Source: Bacteroidota bacterium (GTDB lineage Bacteria; Bacteroidota; Bacteroidia; Flavobacteriales; Flavobacteriaceae). From it: 42,906 nucleotides of DNA. Below the pieces are notes generated by a model, which searched no databases, had not been told where the DNA came from, and worked only from the letters and a program-made list of their open reading frames with translations. The DNA lies in NCBI GenBank assembly GCA_023386585.1, contig JAEWJM010000015.1, forward strand, positions 1 through 42,906, read 5' to 3'. A program made the translations under genes and the position numbers. Numbering within the stretch: position 1 is the first letter of the stretch; each line of letters opens with the position of its first letter. Below are positions 31,574 to 39,977 of the stretch, piece by piece.

Positions 31574-33037
31574 ATGGATAAAGATCAGATAAAGACCCTG
31601 GGCGAACTGAAACGCGCCGGATACAGGTCGGTTTCAATAAAAGATGAACTCCGCAGCAACCTGCGGCAAAAAATAAAAAGTGGGCAAACGGCTTTCGAAG
31701 GAATTCAGGGATTTGAAAACACCGTCATTCCCGAGCTGGAACGCGCTATCCTTTCGCGGCACAACATCAACCTTCTCGGACTTCGCGGACAGGCGAAAAC
31801 GAGGCTCGCACGGCTGATGGTGAACTTGCTCGACGAGTACATCCCGTATGTAGAAGGTTCCGAGATCAACGACGATCCGCTTAGGCCAATTTCGCGCTTT
31901 GCAATCGATCTCATTGCCGAAAAAGGCGACGAAACTCCGATTGGCTGGCTGCACCGTGACGACCGTTTTTATGAAAAATTGGCTACGCCCGATGTGACCG
32001 TTGCCGATTTGATTGGCGATATCGATCCTATCAAAGCCGCTAACCTCAAATTGTCGTATGCCGACGATCGCGTGATCCATTTCGGGATGATTCCACGTGC
32101 CAACCGATGCATTTTCGTCATCAACGAGCTTCCCGATCTGCAGGCGCGAATCCAGGTGGCGCTTTTCAATATTTTGCAGGAAGGCGACATTCAGATCCGC
32201 GGATTCAAAGTCCGCCTGCCATTGGATCTGCAGTTCGTTTTTACCGCAAATCCTGAAGATTACACCAATCGCGGAAGCATCGTTACACCGCTTAAGGACC
32301 GCATCGGATCTCAGATATTGACCCATTATCCGGAAAACATCGAAATCGCGCGGACGATTACCGAACAGGAAGCCAAACTCGACATTCAACAATCCCAGGC
32401 AGTTTATGTTCCGGCTTTGGCGCGTGATATCCTCGAGCAGATAAGTTTCGAGGCGCGCGAAAGCGAATACGTCGATGCAAAGAGCGGTGTCAGCGCCAGG
32501 ATGAGCATCACCGCTTACGAAAACCTGCTGAGCACTGCCGAGCGACGTGCCTTACGATCGGGCGTTGAAAAGACCACAGTGCGATTATCCGACTTCATGG
32601 GAGTGATACCGGCAATCACCGGAAAGGTTGAACTGGTTTACGAAGGTGAACAGGAAGGCGCCGCTGTGGTAGCTGAAATTCTGATCGGCAGCGCGATAAA
32701 GACATTGTTTCCCGGTTATTTCCCGAAAATAGAAAAACTCGAGCGGCCAAATGAGAAAGGTCCGTATCAGGAAGTCATAGACTGGTTCTTTACCGAAAGC
32801 GGATTCGAACTGATGGATGACGAATCGGATTCCGATTACAAGAAGAAGCTCGATGCGATTATCCCGCTGAAAATGCTCATCAGGAAATACCAACCGGATG
32901 CATCGGAAGAAGACATGAATTTCATGAAGGAATTCATTCTTTGGGGATTGGCCGAAAATAATAAGCTGAGCAAAGACCGCGTCGTCGAAGGCTACCAGTT
33001 CAGGGACATTTATGGCAGCTATATCAGCAAGCTATAG
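31574..33037 (+). CDS. MoxR/magnesium-chelatase-like AAA ATPase
   Basis: 487 residues. Walker A is GLRGQAKT (69-76) and Walker B is RCIFVINELPDLQ (about 175-187), followed by FTANPEDYTNRGSIVTPLKDRIGSQI, a sensor-1 and arginine-finger region like that of magnesium chelatase ChlI/BchI and MoxR. The C-terminal 200 residues carry the lid (ARMSITAYENLL) and a helical extension. It should form a hexameric ATPase working with the VWA protein encoded 3 bp upstream, for metal insertion or complex remodelling. The client is unknown; no chelatase or oxidoreductase gene is nearby. Confidence 0.92.
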   Translation: MDKDQIKTLGELKRAGYRSVSIKDELRSNLRQKIKSGQTAFEGIQGFENTVIPELERAILSRHNINLLGLRGQAKTRLARLMVNLLDEYIPYVEGSEINDDPLRPISRFAIDLIAEKGDETPIGWLHRDDRFYEKLATPDVTVADLIGDIDPIKAANLKLSYADDRVIHFGMIPRANRCIFVINELPDLQARIQVALFNILQEGDIQIRGFKVRLPLDLQFVFTANPEDYTNRGSIVTPLKDRIGSQILTHYPENIEIARTITEQEAKLDIQQSQAVYVPALARDILEQISFEARESEYVDAKSGVSARMSITAYENLLSTAERRALRSGVEKTTVRLSDFMGVIPAITGKVELVYEGEQEGAAVVAEILIGSAIKTLFPGYFPKIEKLERPNEKGPYQEVIDWFFTESGFELMDDESDSDYKKKLDAIIPLKMLIRKYQPDASEEDMNFMKEFILWGLAENNKLSKDRVVEGYQFRDIYGSYISKL

Positions 33038-33056
33038 CACGTAATTCCGCGCCGGT

Positions 33057-33437
33057 TCAATCAATACGGTTGCGCGCGCGGAGCCGTTTGTGGTAAGTGA
33101 CGTACGACACGATTAAAATCATGAATACGACCAGCGGAAACAGCGCCGCGCCGACAAAACCTTCTACTGCGAGATAGCTTATGAATGCGAAGGTAAAATC
33201 GAAGCCAAAGCCTGCATATGCCCATTCTTTCATACGTGCCGGGATTTGCGGAACAATCAGGATTATAGCGCCCAGCACTTTGAAAACCGCAAGCGCCGTC
33301 CCGAAATATTCCGGATAACCCAGGTGCCGGATGCCTTCTTTTGCCATTTCTGTTTGTGAAGTCAACGCCGGAAGTACGCCTTCAAATACTACGATCAGGA
33401 TCGTTGTGATCCAGTAAGCAATGTTTATCGTTCTCAT
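33057..33437 (-). CDS. DoxX-family membrane protein
   Basis: 126 residues with four hydrophobic helices. The pattern TEMAKEGIRHLGYPEYFGTALAVFKVLGAIILI followed by KEWAYAGFGFDFTFAFISYL is typical of small DoxX/DoxD-like proteins in Bacteroidetes. The role is uncertain; relatives act in redox or membrane stress. It is a single gene, convergent with the AAA gene, which ends 19 bp away. Confidence 0.88.
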   Translation of the reverse strand: MRTINIAYWITTILIVVFEGVLPALTSQTEMAKEGIRHLGYPEYFGTALAVFKVLGAIILIVPQIPARMKEWAYAGFGFDFTFAFISYLAVEGFVGAALFPLVVFMILIVSYVTYHKRLRARNRID

Positions 33438-33502
33438 GGTTTGGATTTCCGACTAAACTATGAAAAAAATTTAGAAGTGTTAAAATCTACTTCAAATTGC
33501 TG

Positions 33503-33532
33503 AAAAAAAAGCCCCGCGATTGCAGGGCTTAT
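33503..33532 (-). terminator. Rho-independent terminator of the DUF4832 protein gene
   Basis: On the minus strand the stem formed by AAGCCC and GGGCTT (33509-33531 region), extended by a GC pair past one mismatch, is followed by eight T (33503-33510). It lies 15 bp after the stop at 33547. Confidence 0.88.
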
Positions 33533-33546
33533 TAAGTAAATCAGAA

Positions 33547-36500
33547 TTAGTGGCTTACGATTATCCGCCTGGTTTCTTTTTTGTCGCCGCGGTCAAAGGT
33601 GACAAAATAGACACCGCTGCTGAGATTTTGTGTGTCAATGACGATTTTATTATCCGACTCGGGATCCACGTTTACAGGCAATGTCTGCCCGAGTGAATTG
33701 ATGACTGTAACCTTATACGAGGCGATGTTTTCCATTTCAACGGAAACCGAATTGTTGGCAGGAACAGGATATAATACCATCGAAGCCTCAGGCTTGCCGC
33801 TGGCAGTTATTTTAGCGCTGCCATTCGAGATCGTGATTGTATGCAACAGATTGTTGTAACCCGTAGTTGATTCCCAAGTATTGTTGTTCGCCAGCCTGAT
33901 CGAGTATTCCGGTCGGGTCGAAAGCCCCGCATCGGCATCCGGCAGGACAAGGAACAGTTTGTAGCTTCCGGCTACCATTCCTGTTGGCAATTGTACATTG
34001 TCGCTGATGGTGGTCGTTGTGCCAGCATTCCAAAACCTTGGATTTGAATTCAACTCCGCCTTGTATTCGGCATTCGTTACCGTATTTCTGAAGATGATGT
34101 ATGGCGTACGCTCATTGAATGGCGTTGCAAATCCGCTGTTCTTCATCTGGATCGTGATCGGAATTGCGCTTCCGCCCGTTGCCGAGGTTGGGAATGTTCC
34201 GTTAACCAGTTCAAAACGATAGCCAAGACGGTTTTGCATATCGGTAAAGCAATTATCAGATTGGAATCCGGCAATTACGTTTTCGTTATAATCCATGTTC
34301 ATGAACGACCAGTGAAACTTTGACATCTCTGAAATTGCCGAAGCACATTGTGATCTTGGCGCATTCAGTGCACAGGTCTCGCCTCCCATCGGAACGTACT
34401 TCGTTTCCTGCTCGAGATACGGATATTCGGTAGAAGTATTCACATACGTTCCGTAATCGTCCGAACTAGCTAGGAAGCAATCGTTGTGGTGGCCAATCCT
34501 CGCGATACTTGCCGACGTGTACGCCTGAGTCAGCGACAATGGAGAATTGGTGTTGTAGGTATGTTGCTTCAGCGCCGGGGTACGGAGCTGTGTCATCCTG
34601 TTTGGAAGCACGGCAAGCAACGCGTCAAGCACAGCTTTGCGGTTGGTGTAATCGGCTTGCGTGGGATTCATTCCAAAGTTGTCCGTATAATACCATTCGC
34701 CCCATGAACCAATGAAACCTGCTTGCACAAGAGCTATAATATCGGCATTGGCCTGCAAAATCGGCGTTAATTGGGCAATGTGCGAAAGTATGGTCGCCTT
34801 GTTGGCATCGTGTGCAACGCCCGAATCGCTGTTGTCGGCGTATGCGAACCGAACGATGCATTTAAGTCCGGCGGCGCGAATCCGTGCGAAATCGCTTTGC
34901 ATGTTGGTCAGGTACGTACTTGAAATGCTGCCGTTGACAAAGTTTTCAAGATAGAAAAGTCGAAGTACGAGTGTGATATTGCTGTTTGTACGATAGCTCG
35001 TCAGTGTGGATTGGTTCAACGCCGAATAGCTGTTGGAATGGGTTTCGGTGTGATGGTAAAATCCACGTTCCGGATTCGGGAAAGCTGCCGTCGAGACAGT
35101 ATAATTTACGGTTGCCGTCGGCCCCGATCCCGTTCCTGTTCCTGATCCGCCGGATGCCGCATTAACAGTGATCACAACCCCAAAAGTTTTGCTTCCTGCC
35201 GCGTTTGAGGCGGTTACCGTATAGGTTGCCAGCGATGTTGCAGCGGTCGGGGTTCCGGTAATGTTGCCTGTTGATGTATTCAACGACAATCCCGAAGGAA
35301 GCGCGGGTGAGACGCTATACGAGGAAACTGCTCCACCGGTTGTGGTCGGACTCAAAGTCGAAATTGCGGTTCCGGCTGTATAAACATTTGGCGAATTATA
35401 GCTTAATGACAGAACACCCTGAAGTGCGGCATTTACGGTAATAACAACTCCAAAACTTTTGCTGCCTGCCGAATTCGAAGCGGTTACTGTATATGTTGCA
35501 AGCGAAGATGCTGCAGTTGGTGTTCCCGTGATTTTTCCTGTCGATGAACTGATTGAAAGTCCACCCGGAAGTGACGGCGAAACAGAATAGGAGGTAGGCG
35601 CTCCGCCAGTTGTGGTCGGACTCAAAGTTGGGATTGCCGATCCTGTTGTATATACATTCGGCGAAGGATAGCTTAAGGTTAGCGGAGCCTGTAGCGATGA
35701 ATTAACGGTAATGACAACTCCAAAACTTTTGCTGCCTGCCGAATTCGAAGCGGTTACTGTATATGTTGCCAGTGAAGATGCAGTGGTAGGCGTTCCGGTG
35801 ATTTTTCCTGTCGATGAACTGATTGAAAGTCCACCCGGAAGTGACGGCGAAACAGAATAGGAGGTCGGAGCTCCGCCAGTTGTGGTCGGACTCAAAGTTG
35901 CGATTGCCGTTCCTGTTGTATATACATTCGGCGAAGGATAGCTTAAGGTAAGCGGAGCCTGTACCGACGAATTAACGGTAATAACGACTCCAAAAGTCTT
36001 GCTGCCTGCCGAATTCGAAGCGGTTATTGTATATGTTGCCAGTGAAGATGCAGTGGTAGGCGTTCCGGTGATTTTTCCTGTCGATGAACTGATTGAAAGT
36101 CCACCCGGAAGTGACGGCGAAACAGAATAGGAGGTAGGCGCTCCGCCAGTTGTGGTCGGACTCAAAGTTGCGATTGCCGATCCTGTTGTATATACATTCG
36201 GCGAAGGATAGCTTAAGGTTAGCGGAGCCTGTACCGACGAATTAACCGTTATCACGACTGCGGCCGTGGTGCTTCCCACGTAGTTACTCGCGGTAACATT
36301 ATACGTAGTGATCGCACGCGCTGCTGTTGGCGTTCCGGTAATTTTTCCCGAATAGGAATTGAAATGCAATCCCGAGGGCAATGACGGTGAAATCGTATAC
36401 TGCGAAACCGCGCCGCCTGAAACGGTTGGCAAAAGTGCAGCGATCTGCGTGCCTACGGTAAATACATTTGGAGAATGGTAACTAAGTCCGCTTGGGGCCT

Positions 36501-36579
36501 TCTTCACACGCGAAGTCTGATTCTGCGCGTTTCCATACAGACATAACAGTCCGATCATCAGAGCGAAAACTTTTCTCAT
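33547..36579 (-). CDS. Secreted DUF4832 protein with five Ig-like repeats and T9SS sorting domain
   Basis: 1010 residues. After a signal peptide (MRKVFALMIGLLCLYGNAQ), five 90-residue repeats of the putative-Ig type (LSYPSPNVYTTG, GLSISSSTGKITGTPT) run to about residue 480. A DUF4874/DUF4832 region (about 495-890; NPERGFYHHTETHS, VQAGFIGSWGEWYYTDNFG) of TIM-barrel-like, glycosidase-related type follows. The last 75 residues (LYPVPANNSVSVE, then SSGVYFVTF, RRIIVSH) are a type A T9SS sorting domain, so the protein is exported across the outer membrane and anchored or released. It is probably a surface protein acting on or binding polysaccharide; no catalytic residues can be assigned. Confidence 0.9.
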   Translation of the reverse strand: MRKVFALMIGLLCLYGNAQNQTSRVKKAPSGLSYHSPNVFTVGTQIAALLPTVSGGAVSQYTISPSLPSGLHFNSYSGKITGTPTAARAITTYNVTASNYVGSTTAAVVITVNSSVQAPLTLSYPSPNVYTTGSAIATLSPTTTGGAPTSYSVSPSLPGGLSISSSTGKITGTPTTASSLATYTITASNSAGSKTFGVVITVNSSVQAPLTLSYPSPNVYTTGTAIATLSPTTTGGAPTSYSVSPSLPGGLSISSSTGKITGTPTTASSLATYTVTASNSAGSKSFGVVITVNSSLQAPLTLSYPSPNVYTTGSAIPTLSPTTTGGAPTSYSVSPSLPGGLSISSSTGKITGTPTAASSLATYTVTASNSAGSKSFGVVITVNAALQGVLSLSYNSPNVYTAGTAISTLSPTTTGGAVSSYSVSPALPSGLSLNTSTGNITGTPTAATSLATYTVTASNAAGSKTFGVVITVNAASGGSGTGTGSGPTATVNYTVSTAAFPNPERGFYHHTETHSNSYSALNQSTLTSYRTNSNITLVLRLFYLENFVNGSISSTYLTNMQSDFARIRAAGLKCIVRFAYADNSDSGVAHDANKATILSHIAQLTPILQANADIIALVQAGFIGSWGEWYYTDNFGMNPTQADYTNRKAVLDALLAVLPNRMTQLRTPALKQHTYNTNSPLSLTQAYTSASIARIGHHNDCFLASSDDYGTYVNTSTEYPYLEQETKYVPMGGETCALNAPRSQCASAISEMSKFHWSFMNMDYNENVIAGFQSDNCFTDMQNRLGYRFELVNGTFPTSATGGSAIPITIQMKNSGFATPFNERTPYIIFRNTVTNAEYKAELNSNPRFWNAGTTTTISDNVQLPTGMVAGSYKLFLVLPDADAGLSTRPEYSIRLANNNTWESTTGYNNLLHTITISNGSAKITASGKPEASMVLYPVPANNSVSVEMENIASYKVTVINSLGQTLPVNVDPESDNKIVIDTQNLSSGVYFVTFDRGDKKETRRIIVSH
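35159..36508 (-). repeat. Five tandem 270-bp repeats encoding Ig-like domains
   Basis: Five in-frame units of 270 bp (90 codons), starting near 35159, 35429, 35699, 35969 and 36239. The three central units are nearly identical; between the 35699 and 35969 units I count only about ten differing bases. The two outer units have diverged. This pattern suggests recent duplication or gene conversion in the centre, and makes copy-number change by recombination likely. Confidence 0.9.
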
Positions 36580-36846
36580 AGGAAAGTAGGTTAAGTTTTT
36601 TGCACCGACAGGACACGGGGGCGCGGATCCTGGCGGGGTTCAAATTAATATAGTAGCTTGGGGGCCTGATGATTACAGCATACTGTTATTCATCGTGGAC
36701 AAATCTATAGGAAGGCCCATAAATTTCAAATTTCCCTGCTGTTAAAATTTATTGTTTCATCGATGAACTACATATTTGACTCCTTTTTGTAATTTTTGGA
36801 TTACACGAAAGTGCAATTCACCGATAAATAGTTGGTTGTTGAAGAA
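36580..36846. other. Intergenic region before the large repeat array
   Basis: About 270 bp upstream of the DUF4832 protein gene. I see no gene. The part next to the start is unusually rich in G on the plus strand (ACGGGGGCGCGG near 36616). No good promoter box was found for the gene. Confidence 0.35.
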
Positions 36847-37532
36847 GTTTGAATTTTCAAGTTCGAAGTTTACAGTTAACGGTTTACAGTTTACAGAGTT
36901 TGGCGCTGGGGTAGGCTGTTTTGGCTCAAAGCTCAACGCTCAAAGCTCAGGGCTCAAGGCTCATGGCTCAAGGCAAAAGGCTCAGGGCTCAAGGCTGGCA
37001 GGTGATTGGGAAAAAGTTTGAAGTTTCAAGTTCAAAGTTTACAGTTAACGGGTTACAATTTACAGAGTCTGGCGCTGCGGTAGGCTGTTTTGGCTCAAAG
37101 CTCAGGGCTCAAGGCCCACGGCTCAAAGGTAGCTGGGGCTGGAAAAGAGTTTCAAGTTCAAAGTTGACGGTTTACAGTTTACAGAGTCTCCCGCTCCGGT
37201 GAGCTGTTTTGGCTCAAGTCCACGGCTCAAGGCTCACGGCTCACGGCTCAGCGCAAAAGGCTCAGGGCTCAAGGCTGGCAGGTGATTGGGAAAAAGTTTG
37301 AAGTTTCAAGTGCAAAGTTTACAGTTAACGGTTTACAGTTTACAGAGTCTCCCGCTGCGGTGAGCTGTTTTGGCTCAAAGCTCAAAGCTCAAAGCTCAGA
37401 GCTCAGAGCTCAGGGCAAAACGCTCAGCCGAGCCCAAACCTGTACCCTGTACCCTGTACCCTGAACCCTGAACCCTGAACCCTGTACCCTGTACCTTAAA
37501 CCCTGTACCCTAAACCCTGAACCCTGTACCTG
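36847..37532. repeat. Heptad repeat array 2, composite, with four cores
   Basis: A roughly 690-bp intergenic array in a near-continuous 7-bp register. Each sub-unit opens with GTTT/GTTC heptads (GTTTGAA, GTTTCAA, GTTCAAA), continues into a core of GTTTACA, GTTAACG, GTTTACA, GAGTCT (cores near 36868, 37037, 37163 and 37317), then a GCGCTGCGGT spacer, TGTTTTG, and 3-15 GCTCAAG-like heptads. From about 37433 the sense flips to TGTACCC and TGAACCC heptads, the reverse-complement class. The open frames through it only reflect the periodicity. It lies between the DUF4832 protein gene and the 37624 gene. Confidence 0.9.
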
Positions 37533-37623
37533 ACTGGTGATTGATAGTCGGTGGCCGATAAAGGACATCGTCCAGCTACCATTTAGCAGCTACCACAACT
37601 ATATTTGAAGGAAGCAACGGGTT

Positions 37624-38010
37624 TCAGAGCAGCCGGAAGCGCCCGGATTCGGCAGAATAAGTGCCGACCTTCATAAGGACAGTTCCCGCGGCAAATAGCA
37701 GGCTGAACCAGCAAAGGCCGAAAACAAAAAACGGAATTTGTGAAAAGGGCATTGGAAAGCTCATCGAAGTATATAACATTACGATTATAAGCGCAAAGAG
37801 CGAGGTAAGTCCGCCAAAACCAAGATAATAAAGCCTTTTGTTGATTATTCCGGGTGATATTGCGATAAGCAAGAAGATGAGATCCCGTAGCCATTGGTCA
37901 GGCTGATTGAACAACGTATGCACCAGATTTACAAGACCGACAATTGCCAAAAATACTAGCGCAGCGATTTTCTGTTTGTTCAAACGTCGGAGTTCGTGTG
38001 AATTGCTCAT
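37624..38010 (-). CDS. Small hypothetical membrane protein
   Basis: 128 residues with four hydrophobic segments (near 14-30, 43-58, 65-82, 89-112) and a charged N-terminus (MSNSHELRRLNKQK). No family is recognised. It is a single gene between the large repeat array and the divergent esterase gene. Base composition looks like that of its neighbours. Confidence 0.7.
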   Translation of the reverse strand: MSNSHELRRLNKQKIAALVFLAIVGLVNLVHTLFNQPDQWLRDLIFLLIAISPGIINKRLYYLGFGGLTSLFALIIVMLYTSMSFPMPFSQIPFFVFGLCWFSLLFAAGTVLMKVGTYSAESGRFRLL

Positions 38011-38062
38011 AACCAGACTTTTGATAAATGTATAATTTATTTCTAAATTTCAAAAAAAATCT

Positions 38063-38917
38063 ATGCTCCGATATTCATTTTGGCTCACGCTGTTGCTTTC
38101 GGCAGTCACCGCTTTTCCACAAACAAAACCCGCAGCCCAAAAGACGAAACCTTTCGTACTCGGTGTTATTGACGAAGTTCAGTCGGATGTGCTTGGCGAG
38201 AAACGCTTGCTCAACATTTATCTGCCGGAAGGCTACAATGATGACACGAAAGCAACATTTCCGGTGACGTACCTGCTCGACGGTTCAGCCGATGAAGACT
38301 TCATCCACGTGGTCGGATTGTTCCAGTTCAACAGTTTTTCCTGGATCAACCGCGTGCCGCCATCAATCGTGGTGGGAATCGCAACCGTTGACCGCCGCCG
38401 CGATTTTACTTTCCCGACTACAATTGCATCCGACAAAACAAAATACCCGACGACCGGTCGTTCGGACAAATTTATCGCATTCATCAAAGACGAGCTTCAG
38501 CCGTACATCGAGAAGAACTACCGCACGAACGGTTCAAAAACGTTGATCGGGCAATCGTTGGGCGGACTATTGGCAGCGCAAATTCTTATCGAAAAGCCGT
38601 CGTTTTTTAATAAATACATTATTGTCAGTCCGAGTATTTGGTGGGACAACGGCTCGCTGCTCGAAAGAAACTTCACGCAAATACAAAGGATTTCGCAGCC
38701 AACCGACATTTACATTGCAGTCGGAAAGGAAGGACTCACGCCAACCGAGCCTCCACGGGTAATGGAAGTCGATGCGAATGTATTGGCTGACCAGATCAGG
38801 GCGCTCAAAAATCCGGCGGTGCATGTCTATTTTGACTACTTGCCCGACGAAGACCATGCGACCATTATGCATAGGGCCGTTTCAAACGGGTTACATGCGC
38901 TTTATCCCAAACAGTAA
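38063..38917 (+). CDS. Exported alpha/beta hydrolase, putative esterase family
   Basis: 284 residues. A signal peptide (MLRYSFWLTLLLSAVTAFPQ) is followed by an esterase-D-like domain (as in enterochelin esterases): RLLNIYLPEGY, TYLLDGSADEDF, the nucleophile elbow GQSLGG with S165, and a late His in DEDHATIMHR. The substrate is unknown; siderophore or acyl esters are typical of the family. TAAATTTC, one mismatch from the -7 consensus, lies about 20 bp upstream. It is convergent with the 38926 gene, 8 bp apart. Confidence 0.87.
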   Translation: MLRYSFWLTLLLSAVTAFPQTKPAAQKTKPFVLGVIDEVQSDVLGEKRLLNIYLPEGYNDDTKATFPVTYLLDGSADEDFIHVVGLFQFNSFSWINRVPPSIVVGIATVDRRRDFTFPTTIASDKTKYPTTGRSDKFIAFIKDELQPYIEKNYRTNGSKTLIGQSLGGLLAAQILIEKPSFFNKYIIVSPSIWWDNGSLLERNFTQIQRISQPTDIYIAVGKEGLTPTEPPRVMEVDANVLADQIRALKNPAVHVYFDYLPDEDHATIMHRAVSNGLHALYPKQ

Positions 38918-38925
38918 ACGCAATC

Positions 38926-39519
38926 TCAATCTTCCGAAAGTTGCGCCTGAAGCGATTCGAATTTTTGGATAAGCGCGTCAAGTTTTTCACGTTGCTTCCT
39001 GATCGTGCGCGGCCGAATGTACACCCAGTTGAAAAGTATCCACAGAAAAGTCACGCCGTACGTTACCATTGCCCAAAGAAGGCTCATTCGCGAGGTATAT
39101 TCAATCATATAAAGTGCGATCCCGGCCGACAGCATCAGGAAATACGCGTTCATGATCCGTGTCTGCATCAATTGCTGCCTGGTCCGCAGCAGGAGCAACT
39201 GTGCAAGATACTCGTTGCTGCTCAGGGCGTCGTCGATTTTGCGCAGCACGTGGAACATTCCATTGTACACGAAAAGATACATTGCCATCGCGGCAATAAC
39301 AAGCACAATTCCGATTTTAGTCGTGATCCGCTCCGGCTGGAAATAGTACCAGACGAACAGGATGAATGCCGAACTCAAGACCAGCGTGACGTTGGCCATG
39401 ATCAGCTTGCGCAGGTTGTTTCGCTGGAACCGGCGTGTTTCGTCAAGCAACGCGCCGGTGTCGGGAATCGCTGCTTCCTTTTTGTTCCAGAGTTCTTTCA
39501 GGTTGATGTCACTTCCCAT
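38926..39519 (-). CDS. Four-helix membrane protein coupled to an ECF sigma factor
   Basis: 197 residues from the ATG at 39519. An N-terminal cytoplasmic part of about 37 residues (SDINLKELWNKKE) resembles the start of small Flavobacterial proteins encoded after ECF sigma genes. Four hydrophobic helices follow (near 39-60, 68-86, 123-140, 147-167), then a basic coiled-coil tail. It overlaps the sigma gene by 22 bp, so it is very likely a membrane-bound partner, perhaps an anti-sigma factor, though no ZAS or FecR domain is visible. Confidence 0.75.
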   Translation of the reverse strand: MGSDINLKELWNKKEAAIPDTGALLDETRRFQRNNLRKLIMANVTLVLSSAFILFVWYYFQPERITTKIGIVLVIAAMAMYLFVYNGMFHVLRKIDDALSSNEYLAQLLLLRTRQQLMQTRIMNAYFLMLSAGIALYMIEYTSRMSLLWAMVTYGVTFLWILFNWVYIRPRTIRKQREKLDALIQKFESLQAQLSED

Positions 39520-39977
39520 GCTGCAAATTTTTTCGTTAGTTTTTCTTTTATCCGATGGATGCGGATCCGGACATTCCCTTCCGATATCCCGATAATGGAT
39601 GCAATTTCGGCCTGCCTGATGTCTTCCAGTTCCATCGAAATGATCAGCCTGTCGGTTTCCGGTAGTTCGGCAATGAAGCGGTAGAGCATTGCCGATTGGT
39701 CTATCGTCTCGGGAACGTGTTCGTCCGGAATTTCCTGAGGAAGATCCGATTTTGGCATCCGCTGTTGCTTTTCGATCTGGCGCAGGCACTTATTCGAGGC
39801 AATACGGAAAACCCAGGTCCCGACGGAAGATTCATTCCTGAAATTCGGAAGTTGCTGCCAGACCGTAACGAAAGTTTCCTGTGCGGTATCTTTTGCCCAG
39901 TTGTGGTCGTTCAAATAACCCATGCAGAGCCGGAAGATCTTTTGCCAATACGATTTATATATTTCTTCAAATGTCAT
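39498..39977 (-). CDS. ECF-type RNA polymerase sigma factor
   Basis: 159 residues. Region 2 (about 5-70) includes YKSYWQKIFRLCMGYL, WAKDTAQETFVTVWQ and TWVFRIASNKCL; region 4 (about 105-155) has LPETDRLIISMELEDIRQAEIASIIGISEGNVRIRIHRIKEKL. It directs RNA polymerase to its own promoters, probably released on a membrane or cell-surface signal by the coupled membrane protein. The ATG overlaps the stop of the upstream hydrolase gene by one base (TAATG). Confidence 0.94.
   Translation of the reverse strand: MTFEEIYKSYWQKIFRLCMGYLNDHNWAKDTAQETFVTVWQQLPNFRNESSVGTWVFRIASNKCLRQIEKQQRMPKSDLPQEIPDEHVPETIDQSAMLYRFIAELPETDRLIISMELEDIRQAEIASIIGISEGNVRIRIHRIKEKLTKKFAAWEVTST

Noticed and set aside
36776..37464. 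Open frames of 60-93 codons through the repeat array
   Set aside because: Their translations are just the heptad pattern (for example repeated AQGSRL); several frames stay open together because of the 7-bp period. No domain or start signal.
37439..37530. CCCTAAA-like heptads that look like plant-type telomere repeats
   Set aside because: The exact telomeric heptad occurs only once or twice among many variants (CCCTGTA, CCCTGAA), inside a bacterial chromosome flanked by ordinary genes. It is part of the heptad family, not a telomere.
36847..37532. Array considered as a CRISPR
   Set aside because: No constant repeat with unique spacers of equal length, and no cas genes. The units are 7-bp tandem variants.
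39520..39789. N-terminal extension of the four-helix membrane protein frame
   Set aside because: It lies wholly inside the sigma factor gene in another frame. The ATG at 39519 gives the normal start of such proteins.
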